Below, piece after piece: positions 1 through 11,183 of a stretch of DNA of 64,000 nucleotides. The position numbers were made by a program, and so were the translations under genes. The notes beneath the pieces were generated by a model. That model did no database searches. It worked only from the letters and a program-made list of their open reading frames with translations, and was not told where the DNA came from. Every line of letters starts with the position of its first letter. Within the stretch, counting starts at the first letter, position 1. Origin of the DNA: Gnetum montanum (taxonomy: Eukaryota; Streptophyta; Gnetopsida; Gnetales; Gnetaceae); NCBI GenBank assembly GCA_015680685.1, contig MNCI01029688.1:1014773-1078772 (forward strand), given 5' to 3'.

Positions 1-68
1 GATATCGCATGGAAAGACGCGATATCACGTACGTGATATCGCAGTGCTATGCATGTCGTGTCTCATCA
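1..68 (-). repeat. Terminal fragment of an E-family LTR, minus strand
   Basis: The window opens with GATATC-rich palindromic DNA ending in CTCATCA at 62-68. This is the reverse complement of TGATGAG, with which the E1 LTRs at 12250 and 36393 begin, and those LTRs also start with clustered GATATC and GCGATATC words. I therefore read this as the first bases of a minus-strand LTR of the same family, with the rest outside the window. Positions 19-42 form a perfect 24-bp palindrome. The match is short, so this is tentative. Confidence 0.35.
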
Positions 69-2328
69 GTATCAATAAGTAAGAATGAAGAGAAATGGAG
101 TCTTAAAAATAATGAAAAAATTGATTCAAAGTTTTATTTCAAGAACATTGAACAAATAAAGACATCACATAAATGATCTAATGAAGGAGAACCTAAGGAT
201 GAGGTATTGCATGATAGGGGACATCATCTAAAACTCCATTAATCTTCCCAATTTATCAACAAGTAAGGTAAGTCAAGGTAGGTCTCTATCTCTTTTCTTA
301 CTAGTTAATAAGGATAGTGTAAGTTATCCATGTCTTAGATTAAAAATGTGGAATAAGTGTCTAGAGTATTTTTTCAAGATATTGATCTATTTTTTGAGGA
401 TTTAAAATAGATCTTGTAATAATTTTCCTTGGTTTGATTTCTTGTCTTGCTCAATTTGAAGTTCTTGTAATGATCTGCATCTATGCTCATAGTCTTTGGA
501 ATGATTTTTTCCATTTAGAAGATGAAAAAAACTTCTATCAATATTGTTGGTTGAAACCACAAATTAAGCTTAATGTTAATTTACTATTATAGTATGTTAT
601 TTTTGAACATTAGTCTTAAAAGCCCAAGATAAGTAGCACATATGTAGGGGGAGCCTACATCTCAATCATCTTGGTGGCCCTTAATGTCAAGGGAGTTCAT
701 GAAGAGTTTAGCCAAAATGCACAAAGAGTAAGGAAAGGTCCTCAAGAGGTATTTTTCACTTAATGGGATGGAAAAATCTTGAATGATTGTATGTTGTATA
801 TGCGAACTTTTAGATGTATTTAATGATTAACCAAATCTATATAGTATGTTCTCTATGAACTTGAGTTATTTTTTATGAATGGTTATGTTTTGTACATATG
901 AGGACTTTAAAAGGTATTTAACAATATATGGACATTTAGTTCTTTATTAGCATCATTTTTTTAAAAAAATGGTTGTATTACCTTATTAAAAACAAAAATA
1001 TGCATGGCTATTATATTCAATCTCAAAATTAATGTCTTTTATATTCTATTGATGATTTCTTTTGGCTGAACCTAGAATTTCTGATGCCCTTGTTTCTATT
1101 AGACCATTTTTTTGTGATGGTCTATCTTTGGTTCTTAGTATTAATTTATGTGTTGGTCCTCTAGATTTTGAACTGAAAACCCACTTATCTTATAAACTAA
1201 AGCATGAAGTATCTATTTTTATATAGCAAGTAGTTGATATTATGAGCAAAGCCATGATTTTTATTTGGGTATCTATGTTTTTGATTGAGTTATCCATTGA
1301 ATATTTTTCTTTGAGATGTAGATTAGCCATGATAAGAGTGGTGCTATTGATAATTTGCTTTCAGAATCTAACATGGCTGGTTTCAAGTTATAGATTGCTA
1401 TATGCTCATTTACAAAGATGAAGATCCATACTAATTACTTATTTTAAAGATATATTACTTGCTCCTCAACATTCACACTTCACTTCAAGCTTAAATATTG
1501 GTTGAAAAACTTGGATCAGTTCTTGATATATGTGAGGCACCATTTGTTGCTTTCCTATTTGTGTAATTCTTGATATATGTTCTATCTTTGATATTTTTTA
1601 TTAATGTACTATTTTTATGTGATCATTAGTAGAAAAGTTAAGTTTATGAATGTATATTTATCATGTTTTATCTTTGATCAATGGTTTTAGATGTTGCATT
1701 GCCTTGAACAAACAATAAAGTCTGCATGTCTCACTCGTAGCTTTGATCTTTAAAATTGAATGTAAATGGTTCTTATTGGATTAATTAAAACTCCTTATTT
1801 TTACCTTAAAATAGTTCTCAATTTTCACAATCATGTCTTAAGTGGAGGATGTAATACGTTACCTACTACATTGTAAGAAATAATATAATTACTCTACAGG
1901 AATCCATTGTGAAGTTGTATGGCTATATTTGCCTTACCATAAAGATATGCCTAGTTGCTAATGTTGTATAAAAATGAAGATTATCTAAATTCCAAGAACC
2001 TTGCATTGCTAATGACTTATTGTTATAGAGATAGGTTGTTTAAGCCCTTGCTTCTCTTCAAGGTTGAATCACACTTGGAAGGTTTGAATAGCTCTTGTAA
2101 AATTTGGGGCACCTATTCATGGACATGATACATACATATTCCTTATATCTTTTTAGGATTATTATTTATACTTGACTCTCCATATTATGAGGTTATTATT
2201 GTTATTTTATATATTTTTCACTCAAGGTTGTGAACATTATCCTTTTTGTTGCTATTCAAAAAGGGGAAGAGTAGTATGGCTATATTTATATGATCACTAA
2301 CCCATTTTCTTAATTTTTGAACATCACC
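69..2328 (+). mobile_element. Decayed 3' interior of a Ty1/copia (Sirevirus-like) element
   Basis: No long open frame exists on either strand. The stretch is AT-rich and contains phrases typical of the noncoding 3' interior of Sirevirus-type copia elements: a run AGGGGGAGCC near 645, then ATCACCAAAAAGGGGGAT at 2323-2340 directly before a likely LTR start. Integrase and reverse transcriptase would lie further left, outside the window. The first 600 bases after 68 have no recognisable content and may belong to something else. Confidence 0.4.
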
Positions 2329-2340
2329 AAAAAGGGGGAT
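2329..2340 (+). other. Polypurine tract of the copia-like element
   Basis: AAAAAGGGGGAT lies two bases before TGTGGACATTTTGG, which has the TG start of an LTR. This is the usual arrangement of plus-strand priming site and 3' LTR in copia elements, and it sets the element's orientation as +. Confidence 0.5.
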
Positions 2341-2342
2341 AT

Positions 2343-3580
2343 TGTGGACATTTTGGTGTGTTTTGGTGTGCTCAAAACATTAAGTAAAATGAAGACAAAA
2401 TTTTTTTGTATGATTGTATGGTTATTATGTTTGTAGGACTACATACATGGGAAACCAAGATGAGCTAAAGATGATAAGCAACGAACTATTTGAGAGCTAA
2501 AAGGAGGAAGTCATCCACATGTCTTCAAATGAAGATACAAGGAATGTGAACAAGGACCTAATATTTTCCAAGCAAATTGAACATCATTAAAGCATACAAA
2601 AGATCAAGATTGTGGACAAGGAACAATGCATTCATCTTCCAAGAGAAAGTGAAGAAAGATGTCTCTAGGTAGTAGTAGATATCTTGATAGATTTGGGGTA
2701 AAGTTAGAGAAAATCTAGAAAGACATCTTTAGAAATAGCAAGACATATTTCCCTAGCCAAAGATGTCCTTCATGAGTCAAATACATCTTTAGAGATTTGA
2801 AACCAAATACAAAAAGATGTCTTTCATTAAGCAAAGACATTTTCTAGGATGGAGACTTCATAGAGACATCTTTCCAAATTTGAAGTGAAATTCAAAGAGA
2901 CATCTTAGGCATGAGAAAGACATCTCCCATGACTGTTGGTGATCATTAGTTAGCTGTTGCATGAGTTTTGAGAAGGATTTAGCAACATGGTAGTTATAAG
3001 AAGATTTCATGTGCATTGGAAAATATGTAAGAATTATTATATTCATTTTCCAATCATTTTTAATCATTGAATTCTCTATTTCTTCTCATTTTCTAGTCAT
3101 TTTGATTTTGTAAAGTGTGTTTTACCTAACTATGTAAGGATTAGCAAATTGAGTTGCAATCATTCCTTGTATTTCTTGTTCTTGTTGCTCTAACTAGTTG
3201 AGTTCCTTGAGCTTTTCGAGACCCTATGGGATTGAGTTCTTGGTACTATGATACAACACTTTGGTATGGAGCTCAAGATTAGAAAGGTTGTGCAAGCCTT
3301 GAAACCACATTTTCAAGCCTAAGGGGATCTTATGTGGTTGAGTGATTAGTTCTATGGTACAATAATATGGAGTGGGGCTTGAAAACTATATAGGGATTGG
3401 ACCATTTAATCACATTTTGAGAGAAACAAAGTCGAAAGGTGTGCTTGCAATCTACCCTCCGAGTGTGGAGTACCCAAGTTGGGAAACCATGTAATTTTAT
3501 GTGTGTGCTTTGTTAGTTTAAGTTTTGATTTGGGGAACTAACTCATCCTTTCCCCTTCTCTTCTATGTTCAGTGATCCAT
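2343..3580 (+). repeat. Putative 3' LTR of the copia-like element
   Basis: It starts with TGTGGACATTTTGG right after the polypurine tract. The right end is set only by where element A's sequence resumes: from about 3588 the DNA aligns with the antisense gene of element C (around 53880 read on minus). That gives about 1.2 kb, with an end accurate to perhaps 20 bases. No second LTR copy is in the window, so this cannot be confirmed internally. At 2656-2930 it holds a dense cluster of AGACATCTTT and its reverse complement. Confidence 0.45.
2656..2930. promoter_or_regulatory. Cluster of AGACATCTT / AAGATGTCT words in the copia LTR
   Basis: About ten copies of AGACATCTT(T) or its reverse complement AAGATGTCT occur within about 275 bases in the 5' third of the putative LTR. 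Repeated short words in both orientations in U3 are typical of transcription-factor site arrays that drive LTR transcription. That role is inference. Confidence 0.4.
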
Positions 3581-3587
3581 AACTCTT

Positions 3588-6290
3588 ATCCTAAAATTTA
3601 ATGAGGTGGAAGTAGGGTAGCATTGATTGAGGGAACAAACACCTAGAAATGTTCAAGCAAGCATGGCTCATGTAGGTTTTCTTGATCTTTTGTGGCACCT
3701 ACCCAAACCATCCTTGCCACTAAGATGATGAACATTGTTGACTCCTTTGATGAAGGAACCAATAAATTCATCACCAAGGTACATAATGTACCAATGATCA
3801 TGCCCATTAATGAGGATACTTTCTATGATCTCTTTGGTATTCCCACTGAAGGGATGAATATTATCACCAAACTAGCTAAAAAGGCAAGCCATCACGAGGA
3901 GGTAGAGGCATGATTAGGTGCTTATTGTGGCCATTTTGGATTTGCCTTGGATGATTTCCAAGTATCAAAAGCAGAGTCCTATCCTTTGTTCTGATCCTAT
4001 GCCTTCCCTAAGCTATTATTACAAAATAAGGTGATTGGAATTGCCCAAGTATGGACCATGATGAAAGTCCTACAAGAAGATTCTATGTTCAACTAGGCTA
4101 CTCACTTGGCCACTAGGTTGCATGAGGAAATCCTCAAACTCAAAGAGGATCTCACCACAATATCCCACATGTACCATGCATTCTTTGTGGCATATTTGAA
4201 GAGATTTATAGAGTTCTTAGTGGTGAGGAAGGATGGATGATGGATATGCCAAGACACATTCCAACTCTCTAGGTCTTGGATAAAAAGCAAATTTATCTAG
4301 CCATGTAGGCCTAGAGTTCATTAGAGGAGGCTGGGGATTCATTGTCTATCACCACTAAGGGACTTAGTGGTAGGGGGTGTGTTTCCCATGATAGCATGGG
4401 GGTAAAGCCAAACATCAATTGTGCTAATGTTGAGAGTTCCAAGGAACTACATGCTGAGATTGATGGGGCTGCTTGAGCAAAGCTAAAATGACTCATGGTG
4501 GAGAACGTAGCACCAAAAACTAGGAAACCTTGTAAAAGAAGATTCATGCTTAAGCTTGGTTTGACTCATCATGTTGTTATTGGTATGTTGCTAATTTTTG
4601 GCTATGTTTTATTTTTTTATATGTTTTGAGTTCTAAGGTTGTAATGTTATTAAGTTGTTCATACATTTTTGGTTTATTTCCATTGCAAACAAGTGATAAG
4701 ACATGGTGGGAAAAGTTGAAATAGTAACGAAGGAGTAGAGATGCATAGAAGAGGCACTCCTACAATGCCATGAGGATGAGGGGTTCGCCAAAATTAAGTT
4801 GGATAACTTGGATGTCCTATTTGGTGAGCCGTTACCAAGGGAGCCCCTGATCATCATCCTAGAAGAGGAGGAGGCAAGCATGCATACACCTTAGTATCAT
4901 TTGTTATATTTTTTTTGTTTTATGTTTAGTTTTCATTCTAACCATTCATTTATTGTTATGCTTATTATAGTTCTCAAGCCTTAGGAAAAATTTTCTACCC
5001 CTACATTCTACATGAAACCATGGGTAGAGGTTCTAGACAAGGTAAAATTCATGCACAAAGTGCCTAAGGATATCATCAATTGGTTACAACAAGTTGCATT
5101 TACGATCAATACGAACTTTGTTTTATTTTTTCTTAGTTATTTTATGTTGTTTTTGGAGGTTTATTTGGTTATATGTTTTTGCTTATTGATATTTATGTTA
5201 TATGTTATTTTTATGGATATATTTTATGGTTATATTATTTATAATACCTACAATTACATGGGATCCTTGTCATGACATGGAGATTGACTCCATATCTCAG
5301 CTTCCTCCTAAGGTTGAAAATGTACCATGGAAGTTATATGAAGCTACCACTAATCTTGTAGTTTCATGTGCAAAAAATTTGTGGGAGTTTTAAAGGTCCA
5401 AAAAATCTCTATGGGAGCAAGTTATGATCTTAAAGAAGGAAAAAAAAGGGTAAGCCTAGACGATCATCAATCTTCACAATCATAAGGCTTTTGTGGAGGC
5501 CCAAGTGGCTAACAAAAAAACCTATGAACCAAGGAGATCATGTGGGTCCACTACTAAAATGCCATCCATGACAAGGATAGCCTTGCTAGGAATATGACAG
5601 AGTAGTGATTGTAGATGGACCTCATCATCTGTGAAGCCAAGGATTGGAAATATTATTATGCTTGGGTCCTAGAATGGGGCTAGAAATAAAAGGACTACAA
5701 GAGAATCTACAAGATCATGAAGCATATATAAAGTGGCTTAAGAAGGAGACTACTAAACAGTGCAAGATGGAGTTGTTCATAAAGGGGATTTAAGTCGAAA
5801 GTACCTACAAACTCTTTGAAGGCATTCTCATGATAGCTAAAACTCCTACTCCTTAGGACTCTAAAGATAAAAGTGAGGCTTCTACTACCATAGTGTCATG
5901 GGAGCTACCCACATGGATGAACATGGATGAGAGAAACATCCTCATAGGAATTAATCTTGGGAATGTTCATTGGGCCCACATGATAAAGGACCAAATCCTC
6001 CATTACTTGGAGGTTGGTCTTCAACATATTCACCTGGAATTCATCGTTCCAAATTCCCTATAGGTTTGATTATTTTTATTTTATTTTATTATGTTTTAGT
6101 TTTTCTTTAGTTATTAACTTCTTTTTGTTATGTGTTAATTACTAATTGGTCTTATGTTGCTTTGTTACAAGCATTAAGTGATATTGGTAGCCCCAGCAAT
6201 GAGGGTGTGGATGACCCACCAGTTCCTCCTCCAGATGCTCCTAACATCACCAACTACCTACTTTCAGTTGTTTCTTGCTAATGTTCATTG
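3588..6290 (+). pseudogene. Antisense multi-exon passenger gene, copy A
   Basis: Homologous to the + strand gene of B and the - strand gene of C. Pieces seen: N-terminal domain at 3690-4548 (open stretch at 3692-3913 with FYDLFGIPTEG, followed by WLG- and YPLF-like motifs and AFFVAYLKRF); an acidic block around 4747-4893; a segment at 4971-5103 (MKPWVEVLDKVKF); a long exon at 5277-6063 starting EIDSISQLPP and ending near LHYLEVGL; and a proline/acidic tail exon from 6172. Introns fit GT-AG at 4894-4970 and 6064-6171. Several TAG stops interrupt it. The host-cell role is unknown. The pattern ending in LFGIP superficially recalls plant mobile or transposon-associated domains, which is inference. 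The 5' exons are missing, cut away by the copia element. Confidence 0.6.
4894..4970 (+). other. Intron in antisense gene copy A
   Basis: An AT-rich 77-bp stretch begins GTATCATTTG and ends CTTATTATAG. The next exon starts TTCTCAAGCC. In copy C the matching intron (minus strand, 52592-52503) begins GTATGCC and ends ACAATAG, and its next exon starts TTCTTAAGCC. The shared position in two diverged copies supports a real intron. Confidence 0.6.
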
Positions 6291-6521
6291 ATGTTTATGT
6301 TGTTTGTTGTGATGGCTAGTGTTAGCCAAAGTTTTGGTTATGGATAGTTTCATGTTTATTATTTATTGTTTGAACATTTTGCCACATACTGTAGCTATTG
6401 CTACTTATGTTCTAAACTTTCTAATTTTTAATTTTTGGTTTTGTTTATATCATTTTTGGCATTATAGTCTTATTCATGTAATAGTCACATAATTTTATGC
6501 CATAAATGTTGTTCATAGCTA

Positions 6522-6534
6522 TGTTGCCTAACTT
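6522..6534. other. Target site duplication of the LINE, left copy
   Basis: TGTTGCCTAACTT here is repeated exactly at 11329-11341 on the other side of the LINE. It is followed by a T-run, which is the poly(A) tail of the minus-strand element. Confidence 0.9.
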
Positions 6535-6599
6535 TTTTTTCTTGAGAGAATGTTCGGGATTGTATTACTGAAAGTAAGGTACACAAGTATACAAGTACA

Positions 6600-8330
6600 A
6601 GCAGGGGGGGAGGGACCAGGGGTGGCCCACCCCGAAGGGGGGGGGCCCAGAAATCCACAAAAGATCAAACTCGGAGGACACCAAGCTGAGCCACCGAACC
6701 ACAGAAACGTACAGATCTCAAAACCTCAAAAACCCCAACAGAAAAGTGGGGGCACACCCCCAACACAAAATAGAGGGGGGAGAAGGGGGGGCGCAACCCC
6801 AACAGACAGACAAGACGACACCACCAGAAACTGGGGGGGTAGTGGCAGGGGGGGAGCTAGGGGCGAGTCGACAGCTGGCGACAGGTGCACCGAGGCCGCT
6901 CAAGCTCATGATGTAGGTCCAGGGTGGTGTGATGCTCCTCGGTGTCCACGAAGTTAGCGGCTTGTTGGAAGCCCTGCATAAGAGCCTCGCGCCTGCTTCG
7001 GTCTGCTGGGGAATCCCCCGCATCAGGGTGGAATCAAGCGGACGTGTGCCTGATGTGTCGTCTGAGCTCCTCCCAAGAGCTTTCACAGCTAATGCCTAAA
7101 ATTCTATACGGGCAGCACCCCCCCTGAGCCACTGGCAGGCATTGTGCTGATGTGCCCGGTTGAGTTGCCGTTGCCGTTTCTCTTCTTCCTCCTGCAAGCG
7201 TTCCTATTCTTCCCAGGCTGCCACCTCCTGAGCCTGACGGGCCGTCTCCTCCTGACGCAACTCCTTCCTGATTCAGGCCCGGAGCTCATCCGTGAGCTGG
7301 GCCCGCAGGGTCTCCATCGTGAGCGTATGCTACCTGTTCAGTTGTTGTGCTTGTTCCTGAAGCAGGGCTTCGTGGTCGGCATGCCACTGGGCCATGGTCT
7401 CGATCCATCGAATCTCCGAAGTTTGTCGCTCAGCCTCCCAAGCCGCAATGACCACCTGTTGAAGCTATGCCTCCCAATTCGAGGGGGGCGCTGGGGGGGT
7501 CAGGCGAGGGGGCAGGATTGCGACGGGAGTGGCATCCCTAGGTAAGGTTGAAAGCGGCCTGCCACTGTTGAGTGGGCGGGGTAGAGGAAGTGGGGGAAGC
7601 AGGGGGTATCAGCGAGATGACCCCCAGCGGGGGCAGAGGATGGGCCCGGTTCCCCCTGCCCCCCCGCCCCCCACCACAGAGCTAAAATNTAAGCCCCGAG
7701 TGGTGACCGTGCCGCTGAAGGTGGAGGGCCTCCAGGAAGAAACGTGGCATGTTAACTGGGGTGCCATCCTTCAAGCACCTCAGGAAAGTAAAATGCAACC
7801 CCTAGAGTTTGGAAACATTTCTCGACTAGACAAAAAAGCGTTCCACCAAGGCGACAGTGTGAGCCCAGAGGCGTGGGTGAGAGGTCCGAGGGACCTGACG
7901 ACTCTGTGTTCTCGGGGAAAACCCCTCGAAGAAGATCGCAGAGTTATGGAGGCCACGGGAGGGTGGCAGGATGACCTCCCCAGTGGCCGGGACCCCCAGG
8001 TAGTTGGCTAGGGTGGCCTCCGTCAGGTGAATTTCTCGGCCTTGGAAGTAGGTCTGATCTCCGTGCCAGTTAGTAAAGAAAGCGTTGTCAGGAAGGTCAG
8101 GGTCCCCGACCAGCCTCTACAGCAAGGCGGCCCAACCGCACTGACAGACCATCTGATACAGCTCCTCGTTGGCTTGGTAGACGATGTAGTCAGGCTTGTA
8201 CATCGGCATCTTCCCCATAGCATCCGCAATCTCACGCCACGCTCTGCAAGTCTGTTGGATAAGTTGCTGGGGGGGGTAGCCGCCTGTGCAAAGACCGTGT
8301 GATTCCGCGCCTTCCAAGCATACCATAACA
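6600..8330 (-). pseudogene. Extra 3' open frame of the LINE (unknown protein)
   Basis: Downstream of the LINE zinc-binding module the minus strand continues in a readable frame. It starts MVCLEGAESHG at 8326 and has one TAG at about 8117. It then reads through a segment ending GREIHLTEATLANYLGVP (about 8040-7985), followed by a charged stretch rich in Glu, Gln and Arg (about 7480-7150) that looks like a coiled coil, then proline and serine-rich sequence. This is not a standard part of plant L1 ORF2. The LGVPATG motif resembles the LFGIPTEG motif of the antisense gene and, loosely, plant mobile-domain proteins. Function is unknown, and the tail near 6600-7100 may be noncoding. Confidence 0.45.
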
Positions 8331-9100
8331 ACAGCACCAACCAGGAGTCGCCATCAAAATGCAGCAGGGAGGACCTTCTGCATGCACGCCAAATGGCGAG
8401 CATGCAGGGGCAATCATAGATGAAGTGGCTGAGGGTCTCGGAGCCATGGCCACAACCCGGACAAGTGGGGTCCTGCAGGATGTTGCGCTGCTGCAAAAAC
8501 ACACACACGGGGAGCCAGAAGGCATTGATTGTCCGCAGCAGTGAGCACCTTCGCCACATGGACAGAGATGGGCTGGGTGGGGCACTTAGCCCAAATGTGC
8601 CCCCAGTAGCCCAAGAGCTCATTGGCAATCCCCTGCGGGTCATCAACCACCACCCCAGCCTGGGTACGGATGCTACGGATGTGGGTTTCACCACGGGTCT
8701 TCGCCATGACGAAGAAGAATTTCGTATGCCGATCCCCCTCCCGGAGCCATCTAATTCGGGATCACTACTGCCAATAGATCTCCTAATCGTGGTCGAGACA
8801 CTGGAGTTGATGAAGGAGGTGCCTCTCCTCCGTGTGCAGATCCTCTCCATTCTCTTGTTGCGCCTGGATGCGTCCGAGCTGCGCGCGAACCAACTTGTGG
8901 CCAGCCCGAAATGAAAACTTCTCCCCCACTTGAGCCGAAGGAGAGCTTCTTTGAGGAAGGTCTGAGGGTTCATTTGACCCGGTTGGTAGTCTGCCCAGAT
9001 GTCCTCCACTAGCGGGCGAAGCCATGGCTTGGAAAGCCATGAGGGCTCGAACCGAAAAGGGCGTGGGGCCCGGGGCCAAGGCGAGCCAATGGACACCACC
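8290..9100 (-). pseudogene. LINE ORF2 distal part: linker and zinc-binding zf-RVT module
   Basis: In one frame of a minus-strand stretch open from 9099 to 8023, the segment around 8530-8290 has FWLPVCVFLQQRN, then CPGCGHGSETLSHFIYDC, then WRACRR. This is the C-terminal zinc-binding module that follows reverse transcriptase in plant LINE ORF2 proteins (CX2C, then H and C). Just before it, in another frame, IRTQAGVVVDDPQGIANELLGYW (about 8680-8600) matches the linker that normally precedes RT. The two abut with no RT palm domain between them, so RT was deleted near 8590-8540. Confidence 0.75.
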
Positions 9101-9747
9101 AGCGAGCGGTGGTCAGAAGAAGCCCTCTCCTACCCGGCCACGGTGATGGCGGTGCCAAGGAGGAGAGCAGAGCTAACGTAGACACGATCAATGCGGGTGA
9201 GAACCCGGTGCGCCCCTTTCCGCTGGTTACTCTAGGTGAAACGGTAGTTCGCAATGGGCAAATCAACAAGAGACGCTCTCTCAAGGAACTCCATGAAATC
9301 AGGTGCACCTGGGGGGGCGACCCCCCCAGATTTCTCCCAGGGGTACAAACGCTGGTTGAAGTCACCGACAACCACCCAGGAGCCATGGTCTGGCACCAAC
9401 GAGGCCACCCGATTCAACTCCTGGAGCTGTAGCTCCCAAGCCTGCGCCCCATAGAAGTTGTTCAGCCAAAAATCATGGGCGAGGATGTGGATTGTGATGG
9501 TCCATGAGGAGGCATCCATCAAAGTGGTGGCAAGGCATGCAAGAATGGCTAGGCTACCGGCCCGACCCTGGCTAGGGTGCAAGTATGTGGTCCAGTCCGT
9601 CCACTGGAGGTGACCGGATTCCGCAGCCTGCAACTTGGTTTCCTAGAGGTAGACCACGTCACAATTCTCCTTTCTGACAATACGGCGTAGGGTATTTCAT
9701 TTATAGGGGGTACCTTGCCCCCGAAAATTCCAACTGAAAATCTTCAT
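9100..9747 (-). pseudogene. LINE ORF2 endonuclease domain (APE-type)
   Basis: The ATG at 9747 (minus) gives MKIFSWNFRG, the usual start of plant L1 ORF2. Conserved endonuclease signatures follow in order: Asn in SWN, Glu in ETKLQ after an in-frame stop, VVGDFNQRLYPWEKSGG with the catalytic Asp/Asn, and SDHRSLVVSIG near 9119-9090. This enzyme nicks target DNA to prime reverse transcription. At least three in-frame stops are present (after PYK, before ETK, and before the SDH block). The main open stretch is 9633-9232. Confidence 0.85.
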
Positions 9748-10103
9748 GCGTAACCAGAGGTGTGGCGCTGGTAGACCTCCCGTAAGGTCTGCTGTTAACC
9801 CAAGTCGATGTATCACTGGGCTTATCGACTTCTGGATCGGGACTCGGTCAGGTGGCCTGGGTGCCCCTTCCCCTCACGAACCATTAGGGTGCAGCCAATT
9901 TTAGCTGGGGACTGTAGTGCTTTGCGCTGTCTGGTCCGGGTACTCCTCCAAACAACGTTGACCCACTCCCCCAGTGGGGGGAGTAGTGGTTCCGGTTCGG
10001 GTGGTTGTGGTTGGTGGGTGGGGGCTGGTGATTGGGAGTGATGGGGTGTCTTGAAGGGGGACCTGTGGGTGGTAGTGGGGGAGAGGGAATGTGGGGGAGT
10101 AGC

Positions 10104-10158
10104 NNNNNNNNNNNNNNNNNNNNNNNNNNNNNNNNNNNNNNNNNNNNNNNNNNNNNNN
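10104..10158. other. Assembly gap (55 N)
   Basis: A run of N interrupts the proline-rich, C-rich coding strand between the LINE zinc knuckle and the endonuclease. The flanks are G/C-homopolymer rich, which probably explains the failure to assemble. Translations across it are meaningless. Confidence 0.95.
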
Positions 10159-10290
10159 TCTCCGTGTGCGGGTGGGCAGCGGTGGAGGGGGCCTTGGGGG
10201 GAGGGCAGAGGGGTGGCGTGGGCATGTGTGTGGGGGCGCAGGGGGGTGGTTGGGTGGAGGACGTAGTCGTCCCTTATGGCCCATGGTGAC

Positions 10291-10990
10291 CTAGTTGCCC
10301 TCCTCGAAAAGCTGGCGGGTCGGGTTAGTCGAGCGAGGCTTGCAAAAATGACAGTCTGCCTCATGATGGCCCTGCTTACCACAGCATTCGCACCCACCCG
10401 GCTGGTCCGTGCGGGGGGCCGTGCTGTGCAGTGACTGGTCCCAAACGTCTATGTTTTCATAGGTAATTTGGAGGGATTCCTCCCCTCCTGGGAGTTCCAA
10501 GACGACCTCCCGGACGAGGTCGGTCGTGGTCAGGTTTCACCAGACACAAAAATGGGCAAAGCCCAACCTGTCCAGTGACCACGTGACCCTGTCGAAAGCG
10601 ATGAAATCGCCGAAATGTCCCGCCACCTCCTGCAGAAACTCAAGGCTCCATAACTCCTACGGGATACCGGCCACCCGGATCCAGACTGGGACGTGGGTAA
10701 ACAGATCGGGTTCTCTGTGGGCACTGGGGCGCTAGGGGGTCAACGCGAGACCCTGGGCCCCATAGAACCAAGGCCTACCAAGAAGAATGGAGTTGCGGGC
10801 CTACAAGGAGGGGAGGACGAAGAGGAGCACATCCTCCGAGAGGCTTTGGACGGTAACATCCTCCAGCTTCCACTGCTCCTTGACCCAGCGTCGAATCAAG
10901 TCAAGCCGAGGGCGGCTCCCCCGGGAGATGAAATGACCGATGAGGCTCCGTTCCATGGTACACACGCCATCGGTAGGGGGATTACGGATG
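10291..10990 (-). pseudogene. LINE ORF1: DUF4283-like domain plus CCHC zinc knuckle
   Basis: The minus frame reads MERSLIGHFISRGSRPRLD, then IRRWVKEQWKLEDV (about 10950-10880), then LGRPWFYGAQGL and VPVWIRVAGIP. This pattern fits DUF4283 in plant LINE ORF1 and similar proteins. It ends with the knuckle CECCGKQGHHEADC (about 10410-10369), a perfect CX2CX4HX4C. ORF1 proteins bind LINE RNA. In-frame stops occur (for example after LLFVLPSL and in IPxELW). The start upstream of 10990 is unclear because the 5' region is alanine/threonine-coding repeat. Confidence 0.8.
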
Positions 10991-11183
10991 CGAAGGCGCA
11001 GGGTGTTGTTGGAACGGGAATGAGCCTCGATGGCCCCGCCAGGTGTTGCGACCACCCCGATTACCGCGGCCGCGATGTCAGCCATCCCAGGAAGCTCGGC
11101 GGTCGTAGCCGTGGGGGTCGCGGTGTCAGCCGTCGTCGGGGTCGCCGTTGCGAGGGGCATGGTCCCGGAGGTTGCTGCCGCCG

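Noticed and set aside
5012-5393. Hydrophobic frames with F/L/Y runs that look like membrane segments
   Set aside because: They read through an AT-rich intron of the antisense gene (from about 5104 to 5276). Poly-T DNA encodes Phe and Leu by composition.
6550-7545. Several + strand frames in the LINE region
   Set aside because: The element is coded on minus; these are complements of GC-rich coding or G-run DNA and match no LINE domain.
8420-8914. A 164-residue + strand open frame
   Set aside because: It is the antisense shadow of the LINE linker and zinc-binding module.
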